Assembly (NCBI RefSeq): GCF_007998985.1
Contig: NZ_CP041659.1
Span: forward strand, 124,001 to 188,000
Length of the DNA stretch: 64,000 bases
Reading direction: 5' to 3'
DNA from: Sphingomonas xanthus
GTDB taxonomy: Bacteria > Pseudomonadota > Alphaproteobacteria > Sphingomonadales > Sphingomonadaceae
The position numbers and the translations under genes were made by a program. Shown one piece after another: positions 8,867 to 17,356 of the stretch. Within the stretch, counting starts at the first letter, position 1. Each line of letters opens with the position of its first letter. Below the pieces are notes generated by a model, which did no database searches, was not told where the DNA came from, and saw only the letters and a list, made by a program, of their open reading frames with translations.

Positions 8867-11143
8867 ATGGATGCGCAAGTGGCCGATTCCGATCTGACAG
8901 ATCCCCCCCGACTACGCTGGCTGGCGAAGGAAATCGCAAGCGGCCGCGTCTACGACTGGGCGACAATCGCCAGCGGTGTAGTGTTGGCCGGGATGCTGAT
9001 CCTCAGCATCAACATTCTCAACCGCGACGCCGCCCCGGGATCGATGCTGACGCCGCCGCAAATCGCGCTGCTGCTCATCGCCAACCTCATCCCCGCCATT
9101 GCCCTGATGGTCTTGCTGTCCCGGCGCATTGCCCGCGCCCGGGTTGCTGCCCGCGCGATCGGCACCGGCCAGCTTCATACAAGGCTGGTCGCGTTGTTCT
9201 CGGTCATCGCGGCAGTGCCGACGGTGATCGTCGCCATCTTCGCGTCATTGCTGCTGCAATCGGGCCTTGAATTCTGGTTCAGCGACCGAGCCAAGGGCAT
9301 GTTGGAAAACACCGTCCAGCTGGCGCAATCGACCTATGACCGGGAGGTGGGGCGCGTGGCCGAACAAGCCCTGCCGATGGCCGCCGACATCGGCCGGGAG
9401 ATCGTCGCACTACCGCAGGATTCCCCGCGGCTTGAAGAGTTCATTGCCTACAACACCTATTTGCGAAGCCTCAATGAGGCGGCGCTGATCACGGTCGGCC
9501 AGAACGGGCAGATGACCGTGCTGCGGGGGGTGAATTATTACGATGGTCTGATCGACCCGTCGCAGGTTGCGGCGGCCCTGGCGCAGCTCAAGGGCAGTGC
9601 CGAAGCAGCGGAAGTGCTCACGCCGGGGCGGATCGCGGTGCTGACGCCGGTCGATCCATCGCGCGGTATCTATTTGTTCGTCGCGCGCCAGGTCGATGAC
9701 GATTTCCGCGACCAGATCAAAAGCGCGAACGACGTACTAACCGATTATCGCGAGTTGCTGGAGCGTAGCCGGGCTAACCAGCTCAAATTCAACGCGGCGC
9801 TGCTGGCCGGCGCCCTGCTGATCGTTGCACTGGCGATTTTCACGGCGCTGAAGCTGGCTGACCGGCTGCTTCGCCCGGTCGAGGATCTTGTTGAGGCTGC
9901 CGGAAGGATCGAGGGAGGCGATTTCACCGCCCGCGTCGCTTCCACCGGGCCGGCCAATGACGAAATCGCGATGCTGGGTACAGCCTTCAACCGAATGACA
10001 GGTCGCCTCCAGGAGCAAACGGGCGCCCTGCTGGCGGCAAATGAGCAGCTTGATACTCGCCGTGCCTTCATCGAGGCCGTGCTGTCCAGCGTGACTGCTG
10101 GCGTGATTGCGGTCGACGCGGGTGGCAGGGTGCTTTTGACCAACCGATCGGCCGAAACGCTGCTGCGCCACGGCGACGAGGGCATCGAGGGGAAGGAACT
10201 TGGCGATGTATCGAGCGAACTCGCCGAATTCCTGGTCGGCGACGCGCGCGATGCCAATGTCTTGGTCAATTCTTCCGAGGGTCAGCGGACCCTGGCGGTG
10301 AAGCGGATGCGCTACGCCGACGGGTCGGTGCTGACGTTCGATGACATTACCGAACAGTTGAGCGACCAGCGCCGGGCAGCATGGTCCGACATCGCCCGTC
10401 GGATCGCCCACGAGATCAAGAATCCGCTAACTCCGATCCAGCTCGCCGCGGAGCGACTCCAGCGTCGCTATGGCACGGAAGTGACATCAGACCCCGAAAC
10501 CTTCGGCCGCCTGACCGACACGATCGTTCGGCAGGTCGGCGACTTGCGGCGCATGGTCGACGAATTCTCCAACTTCGCGCGGATGCCCAAGCCGGTGTTC
10601 CGCGAGGAAAATATTCACGACATTGCGCGTGCGGCCTTGTTCCTGCACGAAGTGGCGCATCCCGGGATCAACTTCAGCCTCGTGCCCCCGACGGGCGACA
10701 TTCGCCTTGTCTGCGATCGTCGCCAGCTTGGCCAGGCGCTTACAAACATCGTGAAGAACGCCGTCGAAGCGATTGAATCGCGCCGTAATCGTGGCGAACA
10801 GAATGATGATGGCGATCGTATCGAACTGACGCTTTGCCGGGATACCGAGCAGCTGGTTATCGAACTGACCGACACAGGCATTGGCTTGCCCCAGGAGCGC
10901 GAGCGGCTGACCGAGCCATATATGACGACCAGGGTGCGAGGTACCGGGCTCGGATTGGCGATCGTCAAGAAGATTGTCGAGGAACATCTCGGCGAGATCG
11001 CGTTTCTGGATAGGCCGGGTGGGGGGACGCGCGTTCGAATCGCGCTCGACGCCGACCGCTTGGCCGCAATGGCGACCGAAGAACCCCGTCCGGCTGCACG
11101 GCCGGGTGACGATTTTGAGTATGATGAGGAGGAGCCGGGCTGA
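8867..11143 (+). CDS. ntrY: Sensor histidine kinase NtrY
   Basis: NtrY is the membrane-bound kinase partner of NtrX, tied to nitrogen, redox and envelope regulation in alphaproteobacteria. The 758-residue protein has three N-terminal membrane segments (near residues 29-49, 63-83 and 107-131), a periplasmic loop, and a fourth segment near 310-330. HAMP and PAS domains follow. The phosphoacceptor H515 lies in RIAHEIKNPLTPIQLAAERL. The ATPase has NIVKNAVEA (N box), DTGIGLPQE (G1) and GTGLGLAIVKKI (G2). The C-terminal tail is acidic (YDEEEPG). Its stop overlaps the ntrX start (TGATG), so the pair is translationally coupled. The input signal is unknown. Confidence 0.95.
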   Translation: MDAQVADSDLTDPPRLRWLAKEIASGRVYDWATIASGVVLAGMLILSINILNRDAAPGSMLTPPQIALLLIANLIPAIALMVLLSRRIARARVAARAIGTGQLHTRLVALFSVIAAVPTVIVAIFASLLLQSGLEFWFSDRAKGMLENTVQLAQSTYDREVGRVAEQALPMAADIGREIVALPQDSPRLEEFIAYNTYLRSLNEAALITVGQNGQMTVLRGVNYYDGLIDPSQVAAALAQLKGSAEAAEVLTPGRIAVLTPVDPSRGIYLFVARQVDDDFRDQIKSANDVLTDYRELLERSRANQLKFNAALLAGALLIVALAIFTALKLADRLLRPVEDLVEAAGRIEGGDFTARVASTGPANDEIAMLGTAFNRMTGRLQEQTGALLAANEQLDTRRAFIEAVLSSVTAGVIAVDAGGRVLLTNRSAETLLRHGDEGIEGKELGDVSSELAEFLVGDARDANVLVNSSEGQRTLAVKRMRYADGSVLTFDDITEQLSDQRRAAWSDIARRIAHEIKNPLTPIQLAAERLQRRYGTEVTSDPETFGRLTDTIVRQVGDLRRMVDEFSNFARMPKPVFREENIHDIARAALFLHEVAHPGINFSLVPPTGDIRLVCDRRQLGQALTNIVKNAVEAIESRRNRGEQNDDGDRIELTLCRDTEQLVIELTDTGIGLPQERERLTEPYMTTRVRGTGLGLAIVKKIVEEHLGEIAFLDRPGGGTRVRIALDADRLAAMATEEPRPAARPGDDFEYDEEEPG

Positions 11144-12522
11144 TGGCGCTCGAAGTGCTGGTAGTCGATGACGAAGCCGATATCCGCGAACTTGTCGCGG
11201 GTGTGCTGGAGGACGAAGGCTACTCGGTCCGATCGGCAGCCGATAGCAGCAGTGCGATCGAGGCAATTGACGACCGGCGGCCGAGCCTCGTTTTGCTCGA
11301 CGTCTGGTTGCAGGGCTCGAAGCTGGACGGGTTGCAATTGCTCGAACAGATCAAGCGGCGGGATCCGACTTTACCGGTGCTGATGATTTCCGGACATGGC
11401 AATCTCGACACGGCAGTGGCGGCGATCCGTGAAGGCGCGGTCGATTTCATCGAAAAGCCGTTCAAGGCAGACCGCTTGCTCCATTTGGTAGGAAGGGCGA
11501 CCGAGACTGATCGGTTGCGCCGGGAAGTGGCCAACCTTCGCCATCAGTTGGGACCGGATGACCAGCTCGATGGCACCTCGGTCGCGATCAACACCGTTCG
11601 CGCGACATTGAAGCGGGTGGCGCCGACGGGAAGCAGGGTGATGATCACTGGCCCCGCTGGTGTCGGCAAGGAAATCGCCGCCAGGATGATCCATAACTGG
11701 AGCCCGCGCGCCAACGCGCCATTTATCGTCGTATCCGCGGCGATGATGAGCCCGGAGCGGGTCGAAGAGGAATTGTTCGGAAGCGAGCAGAATGGCGTTT
11801 CCCGCCCCGGCCTGCTGGAGCAGGCGCACGGCGGCACGCTATTCCTCGATGAAATCGCCGACATGCCGATTACCACCCAGGGCAAGATCCTGCGGGTCCT
11901 GACCGACCAGAGTTACACTCGGGTCGGCGGCCAGCGGGCGGTCAAAGTCGATGTCCGGGTTTTGTCGGCGACCTCGCGCGAATTGGCCGACGAGATCGCA
12001 GCGGGCCGGTTCCGCGAAGATCTTTATTACCGGCTCAACGTCGTACCCGTGCGTATCCCGGCACTTCGGGACCGGCGGGAGGACATTCCGGAGCTCGTCG
12101 ATCATTTCCTGGCGCGCTTTGCGGCCGAACGCCGCATCCAGACGCCTGAATTGTCGAAAGACGCGCTGGCTGCGCTGCAAGCCCATGACTGGCCCGGCAA
12201 TGTCCGCCAGCTGCGGAATATCATCGAGCGGACGCTGATTTTGGCGCCGGGCGACCGGGTTGGCTGCATCGAGGTCGACCTCCTTCCGTCCGAAGTCATC
12301 GAATCGCAGGGTGCGGCGGGACTTGGCACGGCTTCTATGACGATCATGGGCTCGCCCCTTCGGGAGGCCCGCGAAAGTTTCGAACGCGAGTATCTCAAGG
12401 TCCAGATCCGGCGGTTCTCCGGTAATATTTCGCGAACCGCCTCCTTCATCGGCATGGAACGATCGGCGTTGCACCGGAAGCTCAAGGCGCTCGGCCTTGG
12501 CGATAAGCGGGACGAGGACTAG
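11143..12522 (+). CDS. ntrX: Response regulator NtrX
   Basis: This 459-residue protein has an N-terminal receiver with acidic pocket VDDEAD and phospho-acceptor D53, an AAA+ central domain and a Fis-like helix-turn-helix at the C terminus (about 415-455). Walker A reads GPAGVGKE (residues 170-177). The loop where sigma-54 activators carry GAFTGA reads ELFGSEQNGVSRPGLLEQA, so that motif is absent. Absence of GAFTGA is known for alphaproteobacterial NtrX proteins, which are thought to act without classic sigma-54 contact. It is coupled to ntrY and lies 10 bases before hfq. Confidence 0.94.
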   Translation: MALEVLVVDDEADIRELVAGVLEDEGYSVRSAADSSSAIEAIDDRRPSLVLLDVWLQGSKLDGLQLLEQIKRRDPTLPVLMISGHGNLDTAVAAIREGAVDFIEKPFKADRLLHLVGRATETDRLRREVANLRHQLGPDDQLDGTSVAINTVRATLKRVAPTGSRVMITGPAGVGKEIAARMIHNWSPRANAPFIVVSAAMMSPERVEEELFGSEQNGVSRPGLLEQAHGGTLFLDEIADMPITTQGKILRVLTDQSYTRVGGQRAVKVDVRVLSATSRELADEIAAGRFREDLYYRLNVVPVRIPALRDRREDIPELVDHFLARFAAERRIQTPELSKDALAALQAHDWPGNVRQLRNIIERTLILAPGDRVGCIEVDLLPSEVIESQGAAGLGTASMTIMGSPLREARESFEREYLKVQIRRFSGNISRTASFIGMERSALHRKLKALGLGDKRDED

Positions 12523-12531
12523 GCGAACCGA

Positions 12532-13023
12532 ATGGCCGAAAAGACGATCAGCCTGCAGGACCAGTTTCTCAACTCGATCCGCAAGGCCAAAACCCCCGCG
12601 ACGATTTTCCTCGTCAAGGGCGTGAAGCTGCAGGGGATCGTAACCTGGTTCGATTCCTTTTCGCTGCTGCTGCGCCGCGATGGCAATTCGCAGCTGGTCT
12701 ACAAGCACGGCATTTCGACCATCATGCCGGCTCAGCCGCCGGCGGATCTAAATCTCGAGGGGGAAGGGGGCAGCCAGTCCCAACGGCGACCGGTATTGCA
12801 GGACCTGTTTCTCAATGCGGCAAAGCGCGAGCATGAACCGATGACGATGTTCTTGGTTAATGGCGTGATGCTGCAGGGATCCGTCGCCGCGTTCGATCAA
12901 TTCTCGCTGCTCCTGGAGCGCGGCGGCCAGGTCCAGCTGGTCTACAAACATGCCATTTCCACAATGCAGCCGACGCAGCCGCTGCAATTGGGCGGTCAGG
13001 ACAGCCGGGAGGAAGAAGACTGA
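12532..13023 (+). CDS. hfq: Two-domain (tandem-fused) RNA chaperone Hfq
   Basis: Hfq binds small RNAs and A-rich mRNA tails as a hexamer of single Sm domains of about 65-100 residues. This gene encodes 163 residues with two full Sm domains: about 7-70 and 87-150. Each has the QD proximal-face pair (Q9-D10, Q90-D91), an FLN helix, an FD.FSLLL strand and the YKH motif (57-59, 138-140). Domain 1 keeps K32, equivalent to E. coli K31, and a basic rim RKAK. Domain 2 has M113 at that place and rim KREH. The linker (about 71-87) is Gly/Ser/Glu-rich. Two-domain Hfq is known from sphingomonads such as Zymomonas. It may assemble as a trimer of double subunits (inference). Confidence 0.95.
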   Translation: MAEKTISLQDQFLNSIRKAKTPATIFLVKGVKLQGIVTWFDSFSLLLRRDGNSQLVYKHGISTIMPAQPPADLNLEGEGGSQSQRRPVLQDLFLNAAKREHEPMTMFLVNGVMLQGSVAAFDQFSLLLERGGQVQLVYKHAISTMQPTQPLQLGGQDSREEED

Positions 13024-14318
13024 GCGTTTTTAATCGCGGCGACGACGGCGGTATCGGCCGGGGCGAACGCGCCCTGCTGATTGTTCCCGATCGCGCCGGC
13101 CATGCCGGACTGAGGTCCATCGAAGCACGGATCGAAGAAGCCGCAGGGCTGGCGATGGCAATCGGAATCGATGTCGTCGCGCGGCGGTCCTACCGTGTCC
13201 GCCAGCCGCGGCCTTCGAGCCTGCTTGGTAAAGGTCAGGTCGAAGAGATCGCCGAAATCGCCGAGCAGCATGAGGCCCGGTTGCTGATCGTCGACGCAGC
13301 GCTGAGCCCCGTCCAGCAAAAGACGCTGGAGGAAGAGACCAAATGCAAGGTGATCGACCGAACCGGACTGATCCTCGAGATCTTCGGCGAACGGGCAGCG
13401 ACCGCAGAAGGCCGCCTGCAGGTAGAACTCGCACACCTCGATTACCAGGCTGGCCGCCTGGTGCGAAGCTGGACCCACCTTGAGCGCCAGCGAGGCGGTT
13501 TCGGTTTCCTCGGCGGCCCCGGCGAAACACAGATTGAAGCCGACCGCCGAATGATCCGCGATCGCATGGCGCGAATCCGCCGAGAACTTGAGCAAGTGCG
13601 GCGCACTCGCGGGTTGCATCGTGATCGCCGGCAAAAGGCGCCCTGGCCCGTCATCGCCTTGGTCGGCTACACAAACGCCGGCAAATCGACGCTGTTCAAC
13701 CGCATGACCCAGGCGTCGGTGATGGCCGAAGACCTGCTGTTCGCAACGCTCGACCCGACCATGCGCCAGGTGAAAATCCCGGGGTTCGACCGGGCCATCC
13801 TGTCGGACACGGTGGGATTTGTATCGGATTTGCCAACCGAGCTGGTGGCGGCCTTTCGAGCGACATTGGAAGAAGTGTCCGCGGCGGATCTCATTCTCCA
13901 TGTCCGGGACATCGCCCATGAAGACAGCGACGCCCAGGCTGCCGATGTCGAAGCGGTCCTGGCCGCGCTTGGCCTCGGCGAAGAGGACTCTCCTCCGAGG
14001 ATCGAAGTCTGGAACAAGCTCGACCTTATCGAACAGCCAGAACGTGGCGAGATCCTCGGCGAAGCACAGCGCCGCATTGACGTCATTGCCATTTCGGCTC
14101 TGACCGGCGAGGGGATCGATCAATTGCGCGAGGCGGTCGCGGCCGAGCTCCACGCCGGAGGGCAGACTCGCCGAATCCGGCTAAATGCAGGTGACGGGCC
14201 AAGGATCGCCTGGCTCCATGCGCGCGGCGAAATCCTTGAGCAGCAAATGGACGGCGACCAGCTACACCTTGCGGTAAAGCTGAGCCCCGAGAACTGGGCC
14301 CGGTTCGATCGGCTTTAA
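13020..14318 (+). CDS. hflX: GTPase HflX, apparent CTG start
   Basis: HflX is a ribosome-associated GTPase that splits stalled or stressed 70S ribosomes. Read from CTG at 13020 it has 432 residues. The N-terminal substrate domain begins [13 protein letters not shown] and includes the glycine-rich [13 protein letters not shown]. The G1 motif GYTNAGKS lies at 216-223, G3 is [10 protein letters not shown] and G4 is NKLD. No ATG, GTG or TTG is in frame between the hfq stop and ATG 13155, and starting at 13155 would drop 45 residues of the conserved N-terminal domain. GGGAGG at 13007-13012 sits 7 bases before the CTG, which overlaps the hfq stop as CTGA. The start is therefore probably non-canonical. 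Confidence 0.9.
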   Translation: MSVFNRGDDGGIGRGERALLIVPDRAGHAGLRSIEARIEEAAGLAMAIGIDVVARRSYRVRQPRPSSLLGKGQVEEIAEIAEQHEARLLIVDAALSPVQQKTLEEETKCKVIDRTGLILEIFGERAATAEGRLQVELAHLDYQAGRLVRSWTHLERQRGGFGFLGGPGETQIEADRRMIRDRMARIRRELEQVRRTRGLHRDRRQKAPWPVIALVGYTNAGKSTLFNRMTQASVMAEDLLFATLDPTMRQVKIPGFDRAILSDTVGFVSDLPTELVAAFRATLEEVSAADLILHVRDIAHEDSDAQAADVEAVLAALGLGEEDSPPRIEVWNKLDLIEQPERGEILGEAQRRIDVIAISALTGEGIDQLREAVAAELHAGGQTRRIRLNAGDGPRIAWLHARGEILEQQMDGDQLHLAVKLSPENWARFDRL

Positions 14319-15046
14319 GCCTTCTTGGCGGCCTGCCAGCGCTCTTCCATCTCCATCAGGTTCAGTTCGGAAAAGCCCGGTTCCTGCTCAATCATTCGGA
14401 ACCGTCGCTCAAATTTCTTATTGGCTTTGCGAAGAGCTTCTTCCGGCTCGATCTTCAGATGACGTGCGAAGTTCACAACCGCGAATAGAAGGTCACCAAC
14501 TTCTTCTTCGATCTGATCGACGGGCGCCTGGGCAATTTCCTCCAGTTCCTCGAGGATCTTCGCCTTTGGCCCTTCGATGTCGGGCCAATCAAAACCGACC
14601 CTCGCTGCCCGTTTCTGCAACTTTGCGGCCCGCTCCAATGCGGGGAGGGCGCTCGCAACGCCCGCAAGCGCGCTTTTATCGGCGCTACCGGCACGTTCCT
14701 CGGCCTTGATCGCCTCCCACAAGTGATGACCGCCATCCTTGGCATCGCCAAAGATGTGGGGATGACGGCGTTCCAGCTTGTCCGAAATGCGGTCCAGCAC
14801 GTCCTTGAGGCTGAAATGCCCGGCTTCCTCGGCCATCTGGGCATGGAAGACGACCTGCAGCTGCAGATCGCCAAGCTCGTCGACAAGCGCGTCCATATCG
14901 CCGCGATCGATCGCGTCAGCGACCTCGTAAGCCTCTTCGATCGTGAACGGCGCGATGGTCGCGAAATTCTGGGCGCGATCCCATTCGCAGCCATTCTGGG
15001 GATCGCGCAGCCTGGCCATGATCGTCGAAAGGCGTTCAAGATTCAT
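14315..15046 (-). CDS. mazG: Nucleoside triphosphate pyrophosphohydrolase MazG
   Basis: MazG hydrolyses NTPs and dNTPs to monophosphates and pyrophosphate, clearing damaged nucleotides and modulating the stringent signal. The 243-residue protein has two MazG-type all-alpha domains. The N-terminal one contains CEWDRAQ(N)F and the metal-binding EEAYEVADAID and DELGDLQLQVVFHA. The C-terminal one has EELEEIAQ and EEEVGDLLFAVVNFARHL. Length is normal for the long MazG family. It converges with hflX, overlapping by 4 bases. Upstream lies the low-GC accessory stretch. Confidence 0.95.
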   Translation of the reverse strand: MNLERLSTIMARLRDPQNGCEWDRAQNFATIAPFTIEEAYEVADAIDRGDMDALVDELGDLQLQVVFHAQMAEEAGHFSLKDVLDRISDKLERRHPHIFGDAKDGGHHLWEAIKAEERAGSADKSALAGVASALPALERAAKLQKRAARVGFDWPDIEGPKAKILEELEEIAQAPVDQIEEEVGDLLFAVVNFARHLKIEPEEALRKANKKFERRFRMIEQEPGFSELNLMEMEERWQAAKKA

Positions 15047-15169
15047 CGGGCATCCATTCCTTCACGCGAAAAGCTCGTTGGGGGGCCTCATCGATGACTT
15101 GGTGAGAGATATCACCTGACCATATCTGTTGGCGCAAAGCTGTGAAGTCCCATTTTGCGCAAAGTTCAA

Positions 15170-15403
15170 ATGTCACTCGGACGGCCACTTTTCTCCTCGA
15201 CGTCGGAGGCCAGTGCCTGTGCCAAAGAAGCACTCAAAGCTTTCCGCAACGACAAGAACTTCAGTGCTTATTTCCACAGGTGGAAACAAAAGAGTGGACT
15301 GGCTGGAGATGGCGCGGGGCGGAGAAACGGTGATTTGGGAGACGAGGACATGCTAGAGGCGTACGAAGATTGGATCGCAGACGGGAGGCCAGCTCGGAAA
15401 TAG
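15170..15403 (+). CDS. Small unknown ORF (accessory stretch)
   Basis: This weak call is a 77-residue reading with no recognised family. It could begin at a TTG 15 bases earlier. The C-terminal half is rich in charged residues and ends LEAYEDWIADGRPARK. Its TAG is directly followed by the ATG of the next small ORF, which suggests the two are read together. There is no clear ribosome binding site. Base composition is less GC-rich than in flanking genes, and other frames here are open too, so the frame choice is uncertain. Confidence 0.35.
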   Translation: MSLGRPLFSSTSEASACAKEALKAFRNDKNFSAYFHRWKQKSGLAGDGAGRRNGDLGDEDMLEAYEDWIADGRPARK

Positions 15404-15655
15404 ATGGCTGATATTGTGTACCTTGATCAGGATGATCCGCGGCCCGAAGGCGGCGAGGAAGAACCGTGGCTATTTATCGATGAGCGAGAAGGGAAATATT
15501 TCGGTTCTGGTGGCGCATGGAGAGAATCTGGGGAGTGGGTTGGTTACGGCTCACTTGAGGAGAATGATGTGAGCTTGGAGCGCGCTCTGCAAGCGGCGCA
15601 GCGGTGGGCAGGACGCTTTAATGTCGAAACAATTTACGTATTTTTGAAAAGATAG
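15404..15655 (+). CDS. Small acidic hypothetical protein
   Basis: This 83-residue protein belongs to no family that can be named from sequence alone. It is acidic at the N terminus (DQDDPRPEGGEEE) with aromatic and glycine-rich middle segments (GKYFGSGGAWRESGEWVGYG) and a C-terminal helix-strand pair (LERALQAAQRWAGRFNVETIYVF). It starts straight after the stop of the preceding small ORF. Its last 38 bases overlap, on the other strand, the end of the truncated phage replication gene. Codon use is plausible for a real gene. It could be a passenger of the mobile element whose remnants lie next to it. Confidence 0.5.
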   Translation: MADIVYLDQDDPRPEGGEEEPWLFIDEREGKYFGSGGAWRESGEWVGYGSLEENDVSLERALQAAQRWAGRFNVETIYVFLKR

Positions 15656-15860
15656 ACTGCGCGTTTTCCATCTCATAACCGATCAGCTTGTAGTTGCTGG
15701 AATACGATCCTTCGACAGACAGTCGCGCCGGGGTGGTCCATTCGACCTCGCCGAGGCGGCTAATGCGCATCACTTGGCCGGAGTTGACGGGGATACCGAC
15801 AGGGTCAGGGGTCTCTACGCTGAGCCAATCAACCATGATGCTCGGGCGCTCCGTGGTCAT
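15618..15860 (-). pseudogene. Truncated filamentous-phage (II/X-type) replication initiator
   Basis: The 80-residue reading resembles the N terminus of inovirus or plasmid replication initiators of the gene II/X family. The clues are the opening MVDWLSVETP (start at 15836), the GQVMRISRLGEVEW strand pair and RLSVEGSYSSN. These proteins are normally some 300-400 residues and nick the phage origin. Here the similarity stops after about 55-60 residues and the rest (NAQSIFSKIRKLFRH) looks like a random junction tail. The catalytic part is missing, so the fragment cannot initiate replication. Identification is from memory of the family pattern. A homology search would settle it. Confidence 0.6.
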
Positions 15861-15947
15861 TTTTGGCCAACATTCGCATGGTTATTATCCCTGCGAATTC
15901 CAAAGGCTCGTCGATCATTCAGAGGGGAATAGCACGAAACTCCCCGT

Positions 15948-15975
15948 GAGTATGATAATAAGTATTATGTAAAAC
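15948..15975. other. dif-like XerC/XerD recombination site
   Basis: A 28-base stretch holds ATAA (15955-15958), six bases, then TTATGTAAAAC (15965-15975). The bacterial dif core is ATAA-N6-TTATGT, with the TTATGT side being the XerD arm. The XerC-side outer bases match poorly. It lies about 90 bases upstream of the phage replication fragment. Filamentous phages that use host XerC/D integrate at dif-type sites, so this may be an attachment site or scar. No second copy was seen nearby. Confidence 0.45.
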
Positions 15976-16004
15976 AGTGGCTGGGTCGATCGGTCTAGGC
16001 CCCC

Positions 16005-16595
16005 CTAGCTTTCCAGGATCAGCCAACGCCCTTCGACCCCCCACCGGCGCAAGGTAGACAGATAGTTCATCCCAAGAACGTTCAGATCCTCGTGATCCGA
16101 AATATGCAGTCCGACATCGGCGCGGCTGATGTCCCCGATGGCAAGGCTGTCGGCTCTTCCGGTCGCTACGCGAAGCATCCCGTTGCCGGTCCGCACGACC
16201 TGGTCGCGGTTGGGATTGACCGATACCCCCGCCGCAGCGGCCGTTCCGCGGCCGACCGTCGTCATCGTGGCACCGCTATCGACCAGGAATTTGACGGGTT
16301 GGCCATTCAACCGGCCCTCGACCCAGAAATGGCCGTCGATCGCCATGGGTATGCGAAGTTCTCCACTTTCGACGACTACTGGCGCGCCGGTGGCTTCTGC
16401 CTTGATCCGCTGTGCGACATAGCCAAGGTCGTCCCGGAATGTGAACAATATGAAGCCGGCGCCGAAAATCAGAACCCACGCCAAGGCAATCGTTGCGAGC
16501 TTTGCGAACCGTTCCCGCCGGGCAATCAGCGAACCGCCAACCAGCATCAGCGCGATCATGATGTAGAGGCTGCCCAGCATCCAGTCGTTGGTCAC
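16005..16595 (-). CDS. Membrane-anchored retropepsin-like aspartic protease (clan AA)
   Basis: This 196-residue protein has two N-terminal membrane segments (about residues 5-23 and 34-52), then a periplasmic-side single-lobe aspartic protease fold. The active-site motif FLVDSGATMTTVG places the catalytic aspartate at D106. A second lobe is absent, so a homodimer would be needed as in retropepsins. The layout matches the proteobacterial family of TIGR02281-type proteases. Substrates are unknown; envelope proteins are likely. It overlaps the MBL hydrolase gene upstream by 4 bases and is the last gene of the dacA-like-to-protease chain. Confidence 0.88.
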   Translation of the reverse strand: MTNDWMLGSLYIMIALMLVGGSLIARRERFAKLATIALAWVLIFGAGFILFTFRDDLGYVAQRIKAEATGAPVVVESGELRIPMAIDGHFWVEGRLNGQPVKFLVDSGATMTTVGRGTAAAAGVSVNPNRDQVVRTGNGMLRVATGRADSLAIGDISRADVGLHISDHEDLNVLGMNYLSTLRRWGVEGRWLILES

Positions 16596-17356
16596 AAGTT
16601 CAGCTCCTGGCCGTCAAAGGCTGGCGCCGCCCAGTCCGGCAGTTCGGCTGCGAGGGTCGCATAATCCATGCTATTGTCGAGATGGGTCAGCAGCAACTGG
16701 CCGACCCCAAGGTCCCGCGCCCAGCCCAGCACGGCATCGAGGTGCGCGTGCGTCGGGTGCGGCGTCCGCCGCAAACAGTCGCACAACCAGATGTCGAGAC
16801 CATCATATATGCTTGCCATGTCGGGGGTTAAGGCATGAAAATCAATAGCATAGCCGAACGACTTGCCATGTTGATCGACGCGCATCCCGAGTGACGTGAT
16901 CCCCCCATGGGGCTGGTCGACAAACATGATCAGCGCATCCTCGACCGGCAGGGCCTGGTCGATTTCGACGGCATCAAGCACCGAGGGATAAAGCGGGTTT
17001 CCATTGAATGCATAGGCAAAGCGGTTGCGAAGCCGTCTCAAGGTCTCGGCCCGTGCATGAAGCGGGACCTGGCGCCCAAGCGTCTGTGACACCACCCGCA
17101 ATTCATCGATCCCGTGGCAATGATCGGCATGATCGTGGGTAACGATAACCCGGTCGATCGTCGCGACGTCGGCATCGAGCAATTGTTGCCTGAGGTCCGG
17201 CCCGCAATCGACCAGTACATGTTCGCTCCCCGTGTCCAGCAAGATGGACGAGCGCGTTCGGCGATTGCGCGGGTCGGCCGGATCGCACCGCCCCCAGTCA
17301 TTGCCGATCCTCGGGACGCCGGTCGAAGTCCCACAGCCGAGGACCCTGATCTTCAT
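16592..17356 (-). CDS. MBL-fold metallo-hydrolase (PhnP/RNase Z-like)
   Basis: This 254-residue protein has a metallo-beta-lactamase fold. The metal motif THDHADHCHG is at residues 73-82, followed by further His and Asp ligands (YAIDFHALT and THLDNS). The N terminus MKIRVLGCGTSTGVPRIG and cysteines of the GRCDPADPRNRRTRSS segment match the PhnP-like subfamily that acts on cyclic phosphodiesters. No phosphonate genes lie nearby, so the substrate is open. It overlaps tatD (upstream) and the protease gene (downstream) by 4 bases each, a common arrangement next to tatD. Confidence 0.9.
   Translation of the reverse strand: MKIRVLGCGTSTGVPRIGNDWGRCDPADPRNRRTRSSILLDTGSEHVLVDCGPDLRQQLLDADVATIDRVIVTHDHADHCHGIDELRVVSQTLGRQVPLHARAETLRRLRNRFAYAFNGNPLYPSVLDAVEIDQALPVEDALIMFVDQPHGGITSLGMRVDQHGKSFGYAIDFHALTPDMASIYDGLDIWLCDCLRRTPHPTHAHLDAVLGWARDLGVGQLLLTHLDNSMDYATLAAELPDWAAPAFDGQELNL

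Noticed and set aside
13155..13157. ATG at 13155 as the hflX start
   Set aside because: It would remove about 45 residues of the conserved N-terminal domain; the CTG at 13020 has a good ribosome binding site.
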